From: Spartinivicinus marinus
GTDB lineage: Bacteria > Pseudomonadota > Gammaproteobacteria > Pseudomonadales > Zooshikellaceae
Assembly: GCF_026309355.1 (NCBI RefSeq)
Contig: NZ_JAPJZK010000001.1
Coordinates: 2,872,501 to 2,936,500, forward strand
Direction of reading: 5' to 3'
Length of the DNA: 64,000 bases
The position numbers and the translations under genes were made by a program. Below, piece by piece: positions 1 to 8,935 of this stretch. Under the pieces are notes generated by a model. That model had not been told where the DNA came from. It saw only the letters and a program-made list of their open reading frames with translations, and did no database searches. Each line of letters starts with the position of its first letter. Within the stretch, counting starts at the first letter, position 1.

Positions 1-56
1 GCACTGTTTAATTAATCGTAACAGTGCTTGTTTTAGAAAATTCCATGTAACTACGT

Positions 57-644
57 CTATTGGCTCGTTAAGTTGCTTAGTAATTGAGCTAAAATACGAT
101 CCAAGTCCTGTTTGTCAGGCTTTGTGCCTGTAAGTACTCTCAAACCAGTGATACCTAACATGAGTAACTGGGATAAAATTTTTGGATCTTTTTCTGCTGA
201 AATTTCGCCACACTTTTGTGCTTTTTCAATCATATGACGCAAGCCAGCTTCTATTTGTCTTAAATAACTACTGACTTTTTGATGGATGCCTTCGTCATGG
301 GGAGCTACTTCAAGTAATGTATTTACTAAAAAGCAACCTTTTGACTCATTATCCAGCAAAATGTCAGCAGCTAGTTGTTCAAAGTAAAGCTTTATGGCTG
401 TTAATGGCGAGTCAACTGACTCAAAACAACATACCTGTTTATCCAACCGGCGCTGTGCATAACAGTCAATTGCAGCCATATAAAGGCCACGCTTACTTTT
501 GAAGGCTGCATATAAACTGCCTGGCTTTAAGCTTGTGGCTTCGACCAGATCAGCTACAGAAGTGGCTGTATAGCCAGTATTCCAGAAGACTTCGAGGGCC
601 TGATCAAGGACCTCGTCTCTGTTAAACTCTATAGGACGGCCCAT
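57..644 (-). CDS. TetR/AcrR family transcriptional regulator
   Basis: A 195-residue protein with an N-terminal TetR helix-turn-helix at about residues 8-55: the stretch ending SLYAAFKSKRGLY is the typical recognition helix and following turn. The rest is a helical ligand-binding domain of usual length, with Cys76, Cys77 and Cys108 in the middle part. TetR proteins bind operators as dimers and usually repress a neighbouring gene until a small ligand binds. No clear target gene lies next to it: about 530 bases without a gene follow on its promoter side and the window ends on the other. The ligand cannot be predicted. The family call is firm. Confidence 0.9.
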   Translation of the reverse strand: MGRPIEFNRDEVLDQALEVFWNTGYTATSVADLVEATSLKPGSLYAAFKSKRGLYMAAIDCYAQRRLDKQVCCFESVDSPLTAIKLYFEQLAADILLDNESKGCFLVNTLLEVAPHDEGIHQKVSSYLRQIEAGLRHMIEKAQKCGEISAEKDPKILSQLLMLGITGLRVLTGTKPDKQDLDRILAQLLSNLTSQ

Positions 645-1178
645 AGAAACCTCATCTTACTTTTGTTGTTCAGACCAAATTTAACTGACATATATACTCT
701 TATCAGTGGATATAGGCTTTATGAGCATGCTTATGCATAACACCTTATTAAAGGAGTTATATTTTTACATAAGTTCAGTCAGTTAATTTCACCTTTACGG
801 TTTGTGGTCATTTAATTATTTATGGTCTACCAAGAGCCCTACACGATCTAAGTCAGTCAACACCTTAATTTAGACAGTACCCTAATTTGTGGTAACACCT
901 CAATTTTATGGCATTATCCATAAATGATGGCTTAGCAATATTCCATACTAGCGATTTGCTAGCACTTCACATTTACATAGCCGTTAGTTCACACTTTATT
1001 AAGGAGTGATCATGCAAGACTGATAGGTGGCAAAATTACACGACCTGTGAATGAATTTCTGAGAAACAACCATTAAAAAAAACAGATTAATGTAGTGACT
1101 GTACTGAAAATCTTCCAATTTGTTACATGAAGTGTTGTATGGTTGTTTACTTTCTTTTTGAAGGTGAGTTATGTCATT
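645..1178. other. Intergenic region of 534 bases with no supported gene
   Basis: No convincing ORF is present. Two similar stretches each carry a Shine-Dalgarno-like sequence: one near 745-760 (TTATTAAAGGAGTTAT) and one near 996-1011 (TTTATTAAGGAGTGAT). The second is followed by ATG, but that frame closes after three codons. This could be the remnant of a decayed small gene or duplicated leader. I see no tRNA or strong hairpin. Confidence 0.5.
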
Positions 1179-2243
1179 TTAGTCTTGAGATATTGTTGCC
1201 AAAATATTTTGTAACTGGCTGCGACTTGTGATGTTGAGTTTTTTATAGGATTGATATAAGTGATTGGCTACTGTTGATGGTGCAACATTTAGTTTGATGG
1301 CTATTTGCTTGTAGGAAAACCCTTGGGTCAATAATTGAACAACTTGTTGTTGCCTACAAGATAATTTATCCAGTGCTCCATTTTTTCTAATTGCAACAAT
1401 TTTCCAAGGGAGCAATGGTTGTATGTATGCGGTAATTTCATTTAACTGAAGTTGCTGTTCACTTGTTGCATTTATGATTTCTGGTAGTTGATGGAAGCTT
1501 TGCTGTTTAAATTCATTCGTTAGTAAGGTTAAAAAACCCGGTTGCTGATAGTAAATAAAACCTTTCAAGTCACACAGGGCCAATGAGCAATTGTTGTACT
1601 TCTCGGTTTGCTGGCTGCTGGTTACTATACACTCCTTATGTAATTTAGCTGCCTGACGAAGGTGATAACTTAGCCGTGTTTGTAGCTGTTTTTGATGGCT
1701 ATTATAAGTATGCTCCTGGCGTTTTCGGTAAATGGTTAGTAAGTCAAAGAACCCACTCTTAAAGTTGAAAGCAATGGAACTAAGTGCTCGCTTTAATTGA
1801 AAAGGCTGAAAGCAGTCTCGATAGCATGCAGACTGAAAAAAAACTTCATCTGAAATAAAGTCTTTAATATCAATGGGCTGTTCTGCGTGGTGAATCAACG
1901 GTGTGAGAATTGGATTCACTGCCCAGTGACTAATCAAGCGATTAGCAAAACTAGCAGGGACACCAACTGTCGTATAAGTGTGAAAGCTCATTGTTGCAAT
2001 GTGCCCATAACACCAGATTGCAGCATCGGACTCCGTTATTTCAGTTAATTTCGTCAATGAAGAGTGATAAAAGCAACTAGGTGTGGTGTGTAATGCTGCA
2101 CGATAAAGCTCGCTGATAAATGGTTCCACTGAGTCTGTTAAGTCAAAATCGTTATAGTTCGTTTGGTCATCAAAGGCAGTTGCTGACAGAGTATTTTTAA
2201 TTTTTTGGTTTTGACTATTAATAGTTTGATGAGCCATAGGCAA
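1179..2243 (-). CDS. LuxR-type transcriptional regulator
   Basis: A 354-residue protein whose C-terminal domain (about residues 294-354) is a LuxR/GerE helix-turn-helix: it begins LSCRQQQVVQLL, continues with GFSYKQIAIKLNV and ends with a recognition helix STVANHLYQSYKKL. The first 290 residues are not a receiver or an obvious autoinducer-binding domain and I do not recognise them; a GAF/PAS-like sensor is possible. The gene is divergent from the FAD dehydrogenase and thiamine-diphosphate enzyme genes, with 125 bp between starts. By position it is the likely local regulator of that pair, which is inference. Confidence 0.85.
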   Translation of the reverse strand: MPMAHQTINSQNQKIKNTLSATAFDDQTNYNDFDLTDSVEPFISELYRAALHTTPSCFYHSSLTKLTEITESDAAIWCYGHIATMSFHTYTTVGVPASFANRLISHWAVNPILTPLIHHAEQPIDIKDFISDEVFFQSACYRDCFQPFQLKRALSSIAFNFKSGFFDLLTIYRKRQEHTYNSHQKQLQTRLSYHLRQAAKLHKECIVTSSQQTEKYNNCSLALCDLKGFIYYQQPGFLTLLTNEFKQQSFHQLPEIINATSEQQLQLNEITAYIQPLLPWKIVAIRKNGALDKLSCRQQQVVQLLTQGFSYKQIAIKLNVAPSTVANHLYQSYKKLNITSRSQLQNILATISQD

Positions 2244-2368
2244 AATTTACTATCGACAGTTTATAGTGAAAGTATCACGCTTTATTTATCCAGAAAACTG
2301 ATTTAGGGATACTAATACTTCTTAGCAGTGCTCTACCTCTACATTAAACTCTTATATCACTACTTATT

Positions 2369-3970
2369 ATGTACAACTACTATGACACGATAATTATTGG
2401 TGGTGGATTGGCAGGGTTGGTAACGGCCTATGAACTTTTACGATCTCCATATAAAGGAAGTATTCTTATTGTTGAACAAAACTCAATCAAATATTTAGGT
2501 GGGTTAGCGAGGCAGGCTTTTGGTGGGATGTTACTAGTAGATACACCACTACAGAAACTCAATAGGATAAAAGACAGTAAGGAACTGGCTAGCAAAGATT
2601 GGCTAAACTTTGCTGAATTTACTGCAGAAGATCACTGGCCTCAGCGATGGGCTGAACACTATATTCAGTCTTCTCCTAAACTATGGGAATGGTTATTATC
2701 GCTACAGCTGCGGTTTTTTCCTGTAGTGCAGTGGGTTGAACGAGGTTTGTATACCCCAGGTAACTCAGTGCCCCGCTATCACATATTATGGGGTACTGGT
2801 AATAGGCTTATCTTGCAGTTAATGGCTGGTATTAATCAGCAAAATGATACACAACAACTATCAATCAAAGACCAGCAGGTCGTCCAGCACATTAGCCGAG
2901 ATACATCAGGTGTTTTTGAATTAAATGTAATCGCTGGGTCAGGTGAAGCTGCTCATTATCGTTGCCATTCATTAGTAGTAGCTGCCGGGGGCGTTGCAGG
3001 TAATCTTGAGCAAGTTAAAAAACACTGGAGAATTGGCAGTCAGCTAGAGGGCTTGCTTAATGGTTCGCATCCAGCAGCAGATGGGCGTATGCATCACCAA
3101 GTGAAACAGCTAGGCGGTAACATTACTCATCTAGATAAAATGTGGAATTATGCTGCAGGTATTCACCATCCAACACCACAGTTTGCTAATCATGGCTTAA
3201 GCTTGATTCCTGCAAAATCAGCATTATGGCTCAATGCTAAAGGTGAGCGGATTGGGCCAGAGCCATTAATTACTGGTTATGATACACACTTTTTATGTCA
3301 GCAAGTGGCTAAAGAGTCAGCAGGTTATACGTGGCAGGTTTTAAATAAACGAATTGCACTAAAAGAAATTGCTATTTCAGGAGCGGAGCATAATCCGTCG
3401 CTACGGGACAGAAGGCTAATCCAGTTTTTACTGGAAAATCTCCGAGGTAATCATCAACTGATAGAATACTTAGTTCAGCAATCGAGTGATGTGGTCATAG
3501 CAACTAGTATTACTGAGTTGGCTGATAAAATGAATCAAATATCAAGGAAGCCTGATATAAGTAGTAGCACCTTAAAAAGTACTATTCATTGCTATGATCA
3601 AAATATTAATAGAGGCAAGCAGTTTTACAATGATGATCAGTTGCGACGTATAAATCAGCTGCGCACCTGGCGGGGCGATAGAGTAAGAACTTGCCAGATA
3701 AAGCCGATTGATGATCCTAAAGCTTATCCTCTCATAGCAATTAAATTGCATTTAATTTCACGAAAAAGTCTTGGTGGCATTCAAACAAATTTAGCTAGTC
3801 AGGTATTACAGCAAAACCATCAAGTGACAGAAAACTTATATGCAGTAGGGGAGGCAGCAGGGTTTGGTGGCGGAGGCATGTGTGGAAAACGTTCTTTAGA
3901 AGGAACTTTTTTATCTGGATGTATTTTAACAGCAATGAATGCGGCAGCTAATATTACAAAAACACAGTAA
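2369..3970 (+). CDS. FAD-binding dehydrogenase of the 3-ketosteroid dehydrogenase-like family
   Basis: A 533-residue flavoprotein. The N-terminal Rossmann motif GGGLAG is at residues 11-16. The following LGGLARQAFGGMLLVD region, EDHWPQRWAEHY, LRFFPVV and NSVPRYHILWGTG match the group annotated as putative FAD-binding dehydrogenases, related to fumarate reductase flavoproteins and 3-ketosteroid-delta1-dehydrogenases. The C-terminal FAD-binding signature GEAAGFGGGGMCGKRSLEG is present. Cytoplasmic; no signal peptide. It is followed after 52 bp by a thiamine-diphosphate enzyme gene in the same direction, so the two are probably co-transcribed. The substrate is unknown, and steroid activity should not be assumed from family similarity. 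Confidence 0.88.
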   Translation: MYNYYDTIIIGGGLAGLVTAYELLRSPYKGSILIVEQNSIKYLGGLARQAFGGMLLVDTPLQKLNRIKDSKELASKDWLNFAEFTAEDHWPQRWAEHYIQSSPKLWEWLLSLQLRFFPVVQWVERGLYTPGNSVPRYHILWGTGNRLILQLMAGINQQNDTQQLSIKDQQVVQHISRDTSGVFELNVIAGSGEAAHYRCHSLVVAAGGVAGNLEQVKKHWRIGSQLEGLLNGSHPAADGRMHHQVKQLGGNITHLDKMWNYAAGIHHPTPQFANHGLSLIPAKSALWLNAKGERIGPEPLITGYDTHFLCQQVAKESAGYTWQVLNKRIALKEIAISGAEHNPSLRDRRLIQFLLENLRGNHQLIEYLVQQSSDVVIATSITELADKMNQISRKPDISSSTLKSTIHCYDQNINRGKQFYNDDQLRRINQLRTWRGDRVRTCQIKPIDDPKAYPLIAIKLHLISRKSLGGIQTNLASQVLQQNHQVTENLYAVGEAAGFGGGGMCGKRSLEGTFLSGCILTAMNAAANITKTQ

Positions 3971-4022
3971 AGTGTCCTCAAAGGACTGTTAGTGTGAAAT
4001 ACGTTTAGGGAAGAGTAGAAAA

Positions 4023-5759
4023 ATGAAAAAAACAGGTGCATGGTTGCTAAGGTATGCCTTAGAGCAGCTACAGATTACCTTTACATACGGCATACCTGGT
4101 GTGCATAACACAGAAATATATGATGAGTTAGCCAGTTCAAAGCAAATTACCCCTATTTTGGTTACTCATGAAGGTAATGGTGCTTTTATGGCTGATGCAT
4201 ACAGTCGTACTACTGGAAAAGTAGGAGTATTAGTTATTGTACCGGGCGCAGGAGTGACTCAAGCAGCGAGTGGAATTGCCGAAGCTTACCTAGATGGTAT
4301 CCCCATACTGGTAATTAGTGGGGGTATTCGTAGTCAGGGGGAATTTCACTATCAGCTGCACGATATACGGCAACATGAGTTGTTAGCACCTATTACTAAG
4401 GCTACTTTTCATATCCAAAATCATGCAGAAATTATAGAAACACTATATAAAGCTCATGATATTGCTACTACTGGTGAGCCTGGCCCAGTATTTATTGAAA
4501 TCCCCGTTGATATTCAACTAGAAACAGGTGTTGTGGAAAAAATATCTAACTATCAGCCGTTGTCACCAGCACCACTAACAAATGATACGCTCAAGTCTAT
4601 TAATACAGCAGCAGCCATGTTGGTTGAGGCTAAACAGCCAGGTATATTTGTTGGTTGGGGGGCGGTGGATGCAGTATCGACAGTACAATCAATCGCTGAA
4701 TATTTATCAGCACCCGTAGCAACCACATTACAGGGGTTAAGTAGTTTTCCTGCTAATCACTCACTTCATACCGGAATGGGATTTGGACCAGCAGCAGTGC
4801 CCGCAGCAGAGGAGGCATTTAACCAATGTGACTGTTTGTTGGCAGTAGGGACACAATTTGCTGAAATAGCCACTGGTAGTTATGGCTTGCCTGTACCAGA
4901 TAAGCTCATACATGTGGATATCAATCCTCAGGTTTTTAATAAAAACTATCAGGCAGCAGTGGCAATTGAAGGTGATGCGGGACAAGTGTTAGCTGAGCTG
5001 TTAGTTGAATTAGAAAAGCTAAGTACACCAAGAAATTATACAGAGTTGGCTGGTAATATTCAGGATAATAAGCAGCGTTATTTAACTGAATGGTTAGCTC
5101 ATTATAGTAATGAAAGAGTGAATCCTGCTGCTTTATTTAGAGAGCTACGAACATTAGTTGATAACGACACATTTATTATAGCGGATGATGGTAATCATAC
5201 TTTTTTAACAGCAGAGCTAATGCCTATCTATGAAGGACGGCACTTTATTTCACCCACTGATTTTAATTGTATGGGATATGCAGTTCCTGCGGCTATAGCA
5301 GCTAAACTGGCTCACCCAGAACAAATGATTGTTGCTGTGGTTGGTGATGGGGCGCTATTAATGAGCGGTATGGAGTTAACAACGGCCGCTAAATATCAAC
5401 TGGGTATTATTTGTTTAATATTCAATGATGGTGAGTTGGCACAAATTGCTCAGGCTCAGCAAATACCCTATAACAGAAAAACCTGTACACAGTTGGGAGC
5501 AATTCAGTTTGCAGCATTAGCGGTTGCTACAGGTTGTGAATATATACAAATTAAGGGTGAGGATGTAATAGCAGAAAAACTACAGCAAGCACTTGCCCTG
5601 GCTAGCGAAAATAAACCAGTAGTCGTTGACATTGCGATTGACTACAGCAAACGCACTCGATTTACCGATGGGGTTGTTACTACTAACTTAAAGAGATTTC
5701 CTTTAAAAACACAGTTAAAGATGGTTAGCCGAGCAATTTACCGAAAACTAACAGGTTAG
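4023..5759 (+). CDS. Thiamine-diphosphate-dependent enzyme (acetolactate synthase/benzoylformate decarboxylase-like)
   Basis: A 578-residue protein with the three-domain order of ThDP decarboxylases and carboligases. The N-terminal Pyr domain carries the activating glutamate (HEG, Glu50). A central domain follows, and the C-terminal PP domain has the metal/ThDP motif starting GDGALLMSG at residue 441 and ending about 28 residues later with IFNDGE. Length is normal for the family. It lacks the features needed to call it IlvB, and no regulatory subunit gene is adjacent. Pairing with an FAD dehydrogenase suggests a short catabolic or biosynthetic route in which a 2-oxo acid or CoA thioester is processed. 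The substrate is not predictable from sequence alone. Confidence 0.88.
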   Translation: MKKTGAWLLRYALEQLQITFTYGIPGVHNTEIYDELASSKQITPILVTHEGNGAFMADAYSRTTGKVGVLVIVPGAGVTQAASGIAEAYLDGIPILVISGGIRSQGEFHYQLHDIRQHELLAPITKATFHIQNHAEIIETLYKAHDIATTGEPGPVFIEIPVDIQLETGVVEKISNYQPLSPAPLTNDTLKSINTAAAMLVEAKQPGIFVGWGAVDAVSTVQSIAEYLSAPVATTLQGLSSFPANHSLHTGMGFGPAAVPAAEEAFNQCDCLLAVGTQFAEIATGSYGLPVPDKLIHVDINPQVFNKNYQAAVAIEGDAGQVLAELLVELEKLSTPRNYTELAGNIQDNKQRYLTEWLAHYSNERVNPAALFRELRTLVDNDTFIIADDGNHTFLTAELMPIYEGRHFISPTDFNCMGYAVPAAIAAKLAHPEQMIVAVVGDGALLMSGMELTTAAKYQLGIICLIFNDGELAQIAQAQQIPYNRKTCTQLGAIQFAALAVATGCEYIQIKGEDVIAEKLQQALALASENKPVVVDIAIDYSKRTRFTDGVVTTNLKRFPLKTQLKMVSRAIYRKLTG

Positions 5760-5902
5760 ATAAAACGAACACTTAGAATAGCTAATATTTAAGATGGTGG
5801 AGTGATTTTCACTACCTGTTTAAGTTAAGGGTGAGCCTAATAGCTATGTTACCCCTAACTAGTGTATAAATATTGAACAGGTAGTGGTGTGGTTTTAGCA
5901 GG

Positions 5903-6184
5903 TTACACTCTCTGTAGAGGCGATGTGATTGAGGTTGCAAATGACTTAATGGTTAAAATAAGTATTTCTTTAAATTCATCAGATTTAAATTTATAAAATG
6001 GCGATAACACTATAGTTTCATGTAAAATAAAATGGGCCCAGTCGTAAAAATCTAATTTAAGGCCTGCACAGACCTCTTTATATCTAACTTTTAAAAAACT
6101 CTCATATTCATTAAGAAGCATTTGTGGAATAGCTGCTTCATCTTCATTTCCAGAATTATTCTGGCTATAAATTGACTGTCGCAT
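5903..6184 (-). CDS. Small hypothetical protein
   Basis: A 93-residue protein that I do not recognise. The start is well supported: on the minus strand AAGGAG lies about eight bases before the ATG. It is soluble and rather acidic at the N-terminus, with Trp-Ala-His in the middle. The gene points away from the zincin-like gene that follows on the other strand and shares no obvious operon. Confidence 0.6.
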   Translation of the reverse strand: MRQSIYSQNNSGNEDEAAIPQMLLNEYESFLKVRYKEVCAGLKLDFYDWAHFILHETIVLSPFYKFKSDEFKEILILTIKSFATSITSPLQRV

Positions 6185-6469
6185 AATTACAACTCCTTAC
6201 ACCATGCTTAAATAAATTGCTTCAGAATAGAAATAGCTTGTAATTTTAATAAATGCAAATAAATTGCCAAATGTCATAGGGTTGCTGTTGTTTCGTTTTT
6301 AAATAGAGAAGTGCTGTTAAAGATAGTTTTTTAGTTTCTTAAGTTGATAAGTAATAAAGTTTATGCGGATATATAAGTGTAAATAATAATATGAAAAACA
6401 TTAAATAAACTATAATGAATGAAGATAGATGGTTTTTATAAAAACAAAATAAAATAAAGCAGGCTGTTT

Positions 6470-7270
6470 ATGTTAAAAAATGCAATTAAGGCTTCATGTT
6501 TTTTTACTTTGTTCGCAGCTAGTGGTTATGCAAATCATAACTGGAATAATTATCATTGGGCCAGAACAACAACGGCTTTTAATTTACAGGTGGTTGATAG
6601 TATGACTGCCAGTTGGGAAGGAGAGCTGGTTGAAGCCCTGTCTAGGTGGTCTTACTCAAATGTCATCAGTTTAGCTATTACTTCCGCAAATGATAGTCAC
6701 CATACCCGGAAAAGGTGTCGTATGGTGAAAGGCCAGATACGGGTATGTAATGCTGAATATGGTTTTAATGGGTGGCTGGGGCTTGCCACAATAGGTTTAG
6801 ATGCTAGTGGTCATATTGATCGTGGCACTGCGAAAATGAATGACTCTTATACATCCTATTGGGCAATTTTAGGTGAAAAAAATCATGTGATATGTCAGGA
6901 AATAGGGCATGTTTTAGGTTTAGGACATACGAGTGAAGATGGCACCAGCCAAAAAACTTGTATGGATTACTCTACAGATCTTGATAGCCAGTGGCCAAAT
7001 GGGCATGACTACAGTGAGCTTGAATCGATTTATCAACATGTCGACTCTTATGATAGTTACGCAAACAGCAGTACTACTGAGTCAATAGAGGGCTGTAATG
7101 CTCCTCCTGACAAAGGCTGTAATAAAAAAGCCAATAATAATGTAGGCGCAGACATTCCCCCAATGGGAGTGCGAGTGCATAAAGGTCGAAGTCATGAGTT
7201 ATGGGCTGCTCCAAGACGAGATGGAGGGTTATGGATTCATCATATCAGGTTAGTACCAGAAGGATATTAA
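6470..7270 (+). CDS. Secreted zincin-like protein with an altered zinc-binding motif
   Basis: A 266-residue protein with a short N-terminal signal-like segment (cleavage probably after the Ala-Ser-Gly-Tyr-Ala stretch at residues 17-21). It has the layout of a matrixin-like metallopeptidase: residues 143-153 read QEIGHVLGLGH, which is HExxHxxGxxH with the first histidine replaced by glutamine. A methionine-turn-like CMDYS follows at 164-168. Glu144, His147 and His153 are kept. As I recall, some related bacterial proteins also carry QE instead of HE, so this may be a subfamily feature rather than decay. A Cys-rich, Asn-rich tail follows. Activity is uncertain. Confidence 0.75.
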   Translation: MLKNAIKASCFFTLFAASGYANHNWNNYHWARTTTAFNLQVVDSMTASWEGELVEALSRWSYSNVISLAITSANDSHHTRKRCRMVKGQIRVCNAEYGFNGWLGLATIGLDASGHIDRGTAKMNDSYTSYWAILGEKNHVICQEIGHVLGLGHTSEDGTSQKTCMDYSTDLDSQWPNGHDYSELESIYQHVDSYDSYANSSTTESIEGCNAPPDKGCNKKANNNVGADIPPMGVRVHKGRSHELWAAPRRDGGLWIHHIRLVPEGY

Positions 7271-7375
7271 TAAGGCGGCCTAAAGTCAGTGTTAAAAATA
7301 CGTTTTTCCGCTCAATAGGTGTGAACCGTATATTAAAAAGTAGGCGAATCTTTAATATTGAAGCAGAGCTGCAAT

Positions 7376-7867
7376 ATGAGTAATAAATTTCCTATAAAAC
7401 AACTCAAATTGTATAAATTGGGTGAGATTGCTCGATCCGAATTCATCGATACTTTTACTAATAGCGGTGACTTACTAGATAAAGAAAAGCGTAGTTTTTT
7501 CTTTAAGTTATTACGTAGTCAGAAACAATCTAAAAAAATACCGCAAATAAAAAAAGGAAAGCACGTGATTAAGCTGAATGCTGTTGTGTGGCTGCACTTT
7601 GTTATACCGCCTAAACAAACTATTACCTTTATGCTTGTATATAAAGATATGACTGGAGAGTATGGCGTTATCATAGAAGAGGTTCAACCTGGTTCTGTTA
7701 CATCAATGATGCTGTCTAACACAGTAGAGTTAGAATATATAGGAGATATTGAGTACATGCGAGCTTGTTGTGCTGGAATAGGTGCAGGTGAATCACTAAC
7801 TGCGGAAGGCCTAAGTGTAAAACGAGTTAAGTCTGCAGAAGAAATAAAAACTGATAAAATGGCATAA
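7376..7867 (+). CDS. Hypothetical protein
   Basis: A 163-residue protein from the ATG at 7376; an upstream TTG at 7358 in the same frame would add six residues but has no better ribosome site. I do not recognise a family. The N-terminal third is basic (many Lys and Arg). The rest looks like an alpha/beta or beta-rich domain with IKLNAVVWLHFVIPP and a Gly-rich turn GIGAGESL. There is no signal peptide or membrane segment. It lies downstream of the zincin-like gene on the same strand, 106 bp away. Confidence 0.6.
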   Translation: MSNKFPIKQLKLYKLGEIARSEFIDTFTNSGDLLDKEKRSFFFKLLRSQKQSKKIPQIKKGKHVIKLNAVVWLHFVIPPKQTITFMLVYKDMTGEYGVIIEEVQPGSVTSMMLSNTVELEYIGDIEYMRACCAGIGAGESLTAEGLSVKRVKSAEEIKTDKMA

Positions 7868-8056
7868 TTTAAATGGTTATTTTTAATAAAAACATCTTAT
7901 TTATTGTATTTATATTTTTAATTAAAGATTAATCTATTATTTTGTTGCTCTGTATTGTCAGCTGAATTGTGCTTGTGTATAGTTAATATATTAATTGTTG
8001 TTTTACTAGTAGCTCAATGTAAAGCCTGTAAAAATAATAGGCAAAGGAAGAAAAGC

Positions 8057-8308
8057 ATGAAGTTACGCAAAGATGACAATCAAAGCAACTTCTGTATCTA
8101 TGCAAGAAGGCTCTCTGATCGTTATTTTAAAGCAAGCCATGGCTGGTATTTTTATACTCGGGAAGGTGAGACAATAGGCCCTTATTATGACAAAAACTCT
8201 GCTGTTTGTGGAGTAAATGATTATATTGAATTTTTATCTCTAGCATCTTCTACTGTTCTAGAAAAATACTTTAAATATGCGCAGAAAGAAACGAGTCACT
8301 CAAGTTAG
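8057..8308 (+). CDS. DUF6316-like small protein
   Basis: An 83-residue protein from the ATG at 8057, chosen because AGGAAG lies six to eight bases upstream. A TTG at 7955 in the same frame would add 34 residues including a hydrophobic stretch (residues about 5-22), but it lacks a ribosome site. The body SDRYFKASHGWYFYTREGE followed by IGPYYD resembles the short proteobacterial DUF6316 family (RxxRFYxxxGxWYFxTREGxxIGPF pattern), as I remember it. The molecular role of that family is not known to me. Confidence 0.65.
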   Translation: MKLRKDDNQSNFCIYARRLSDRYFKASHGWYFYTREGETIGPYYDKNSAVCGVNDYIEFLSLASSTVLEKYFKYAQKETSHSS

Positions 8309-8518
8309 ATAATATCTGATTGTGTGCTCAAAAAGATAGATTTATTTTTGACAAGCTTTTAACAGTTTAAATATAAGAAGTCTGATATGTTGTTATAGAT
8401 TCTGAGGCTTTATCGCTAGACAGTTTTAATTTGTAAATTGCTTATCAAAAAGCACTTTACTATGGTGTAGGCAAGCGCAGCTGTTGAGTCTATAAAAATT
8501 AAATAGAGGCTTATATAA

Positions 8519-8743
8519 TTGAAATTAAGAAAATTGAATCAGCTAAAAAAACTAAAGACAGTAAAGACAGTAGTGTATATAAGCTGTATAAGCCTTGTTG
8601 TTTGGGTTGCGGGATGTACAATTCACCCTCGAACAGGTGAGGTGGAAGTTGATGTGCCCGAGACAATCCACATTGAACCAGGGGCATCACCTAACAACGG
8701 TAAGTTCTGCCCCCCAGGTCAAGCAAAAAAAGGACGTTGTTAA
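8519..8743 (+). CDS. Small lipoprotein
   Basis: A 74-residue protein beginning with TTG; AGAGG nine bases upstream supports it. A basic N-terminus is followed by a hydrophobic segment and a lipobox VAGC, with Cys33 as the lipidated residue. The short mature part ends in CPPGQAKKGRC, a tail I recognise from other small gammaproteobacterial lipoproteins of unknown function. The stop codon is followed immediately by a 176-bp repeat element. Confidence 0.65.
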   Translation: MKLRKLNQLKKLKTVKTVVYISCISLVVWVAGCTIHPRTGEVEVDVPETIHIEPGASPNNGKFCPPGQAKKGRC

Positions 8744-8919
8744 TATACCCAATGCGTAGGATTTTTAGGTGAGGCCGTCAAGTGACGGAGCCTCATGAGC
8801 CTATATTAATAGGTGATTGGGGTGACAGTTAAATGCTCCATGCATTAACTGCATTCACACCATCCTTGGTGATTAGGAACGATGATAACAAAACCTAAAA
8901 ATGATTCACGACGGGTATA
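8744..8919. repeat. Intergenic inverted-terminus element, long form (copy A)
   Basis: A 176-bp element bounded by TATACCC and GGGTATA. Inner ends are also inverted: an ATTTTTAGGT box near the left end and ACCTAAAAAT near the right end. It contains the block CATTCACACCATCCTTGGTG, shared almost exactly with the copy at 62797-62972 and absent from the 127-bp copies. No ORF inside. It starts one base after the lipoprotein stop codon. Confidence 0.8.
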
Positions 8920-8935
8920 GTGTGAATGATTAGTG

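Noticed and set aside
7201-7383. 60-codon ORF overlapping the end of the zincin-like gene
   Set aside because: Overlaps two better frames and shows no domain or start signal.
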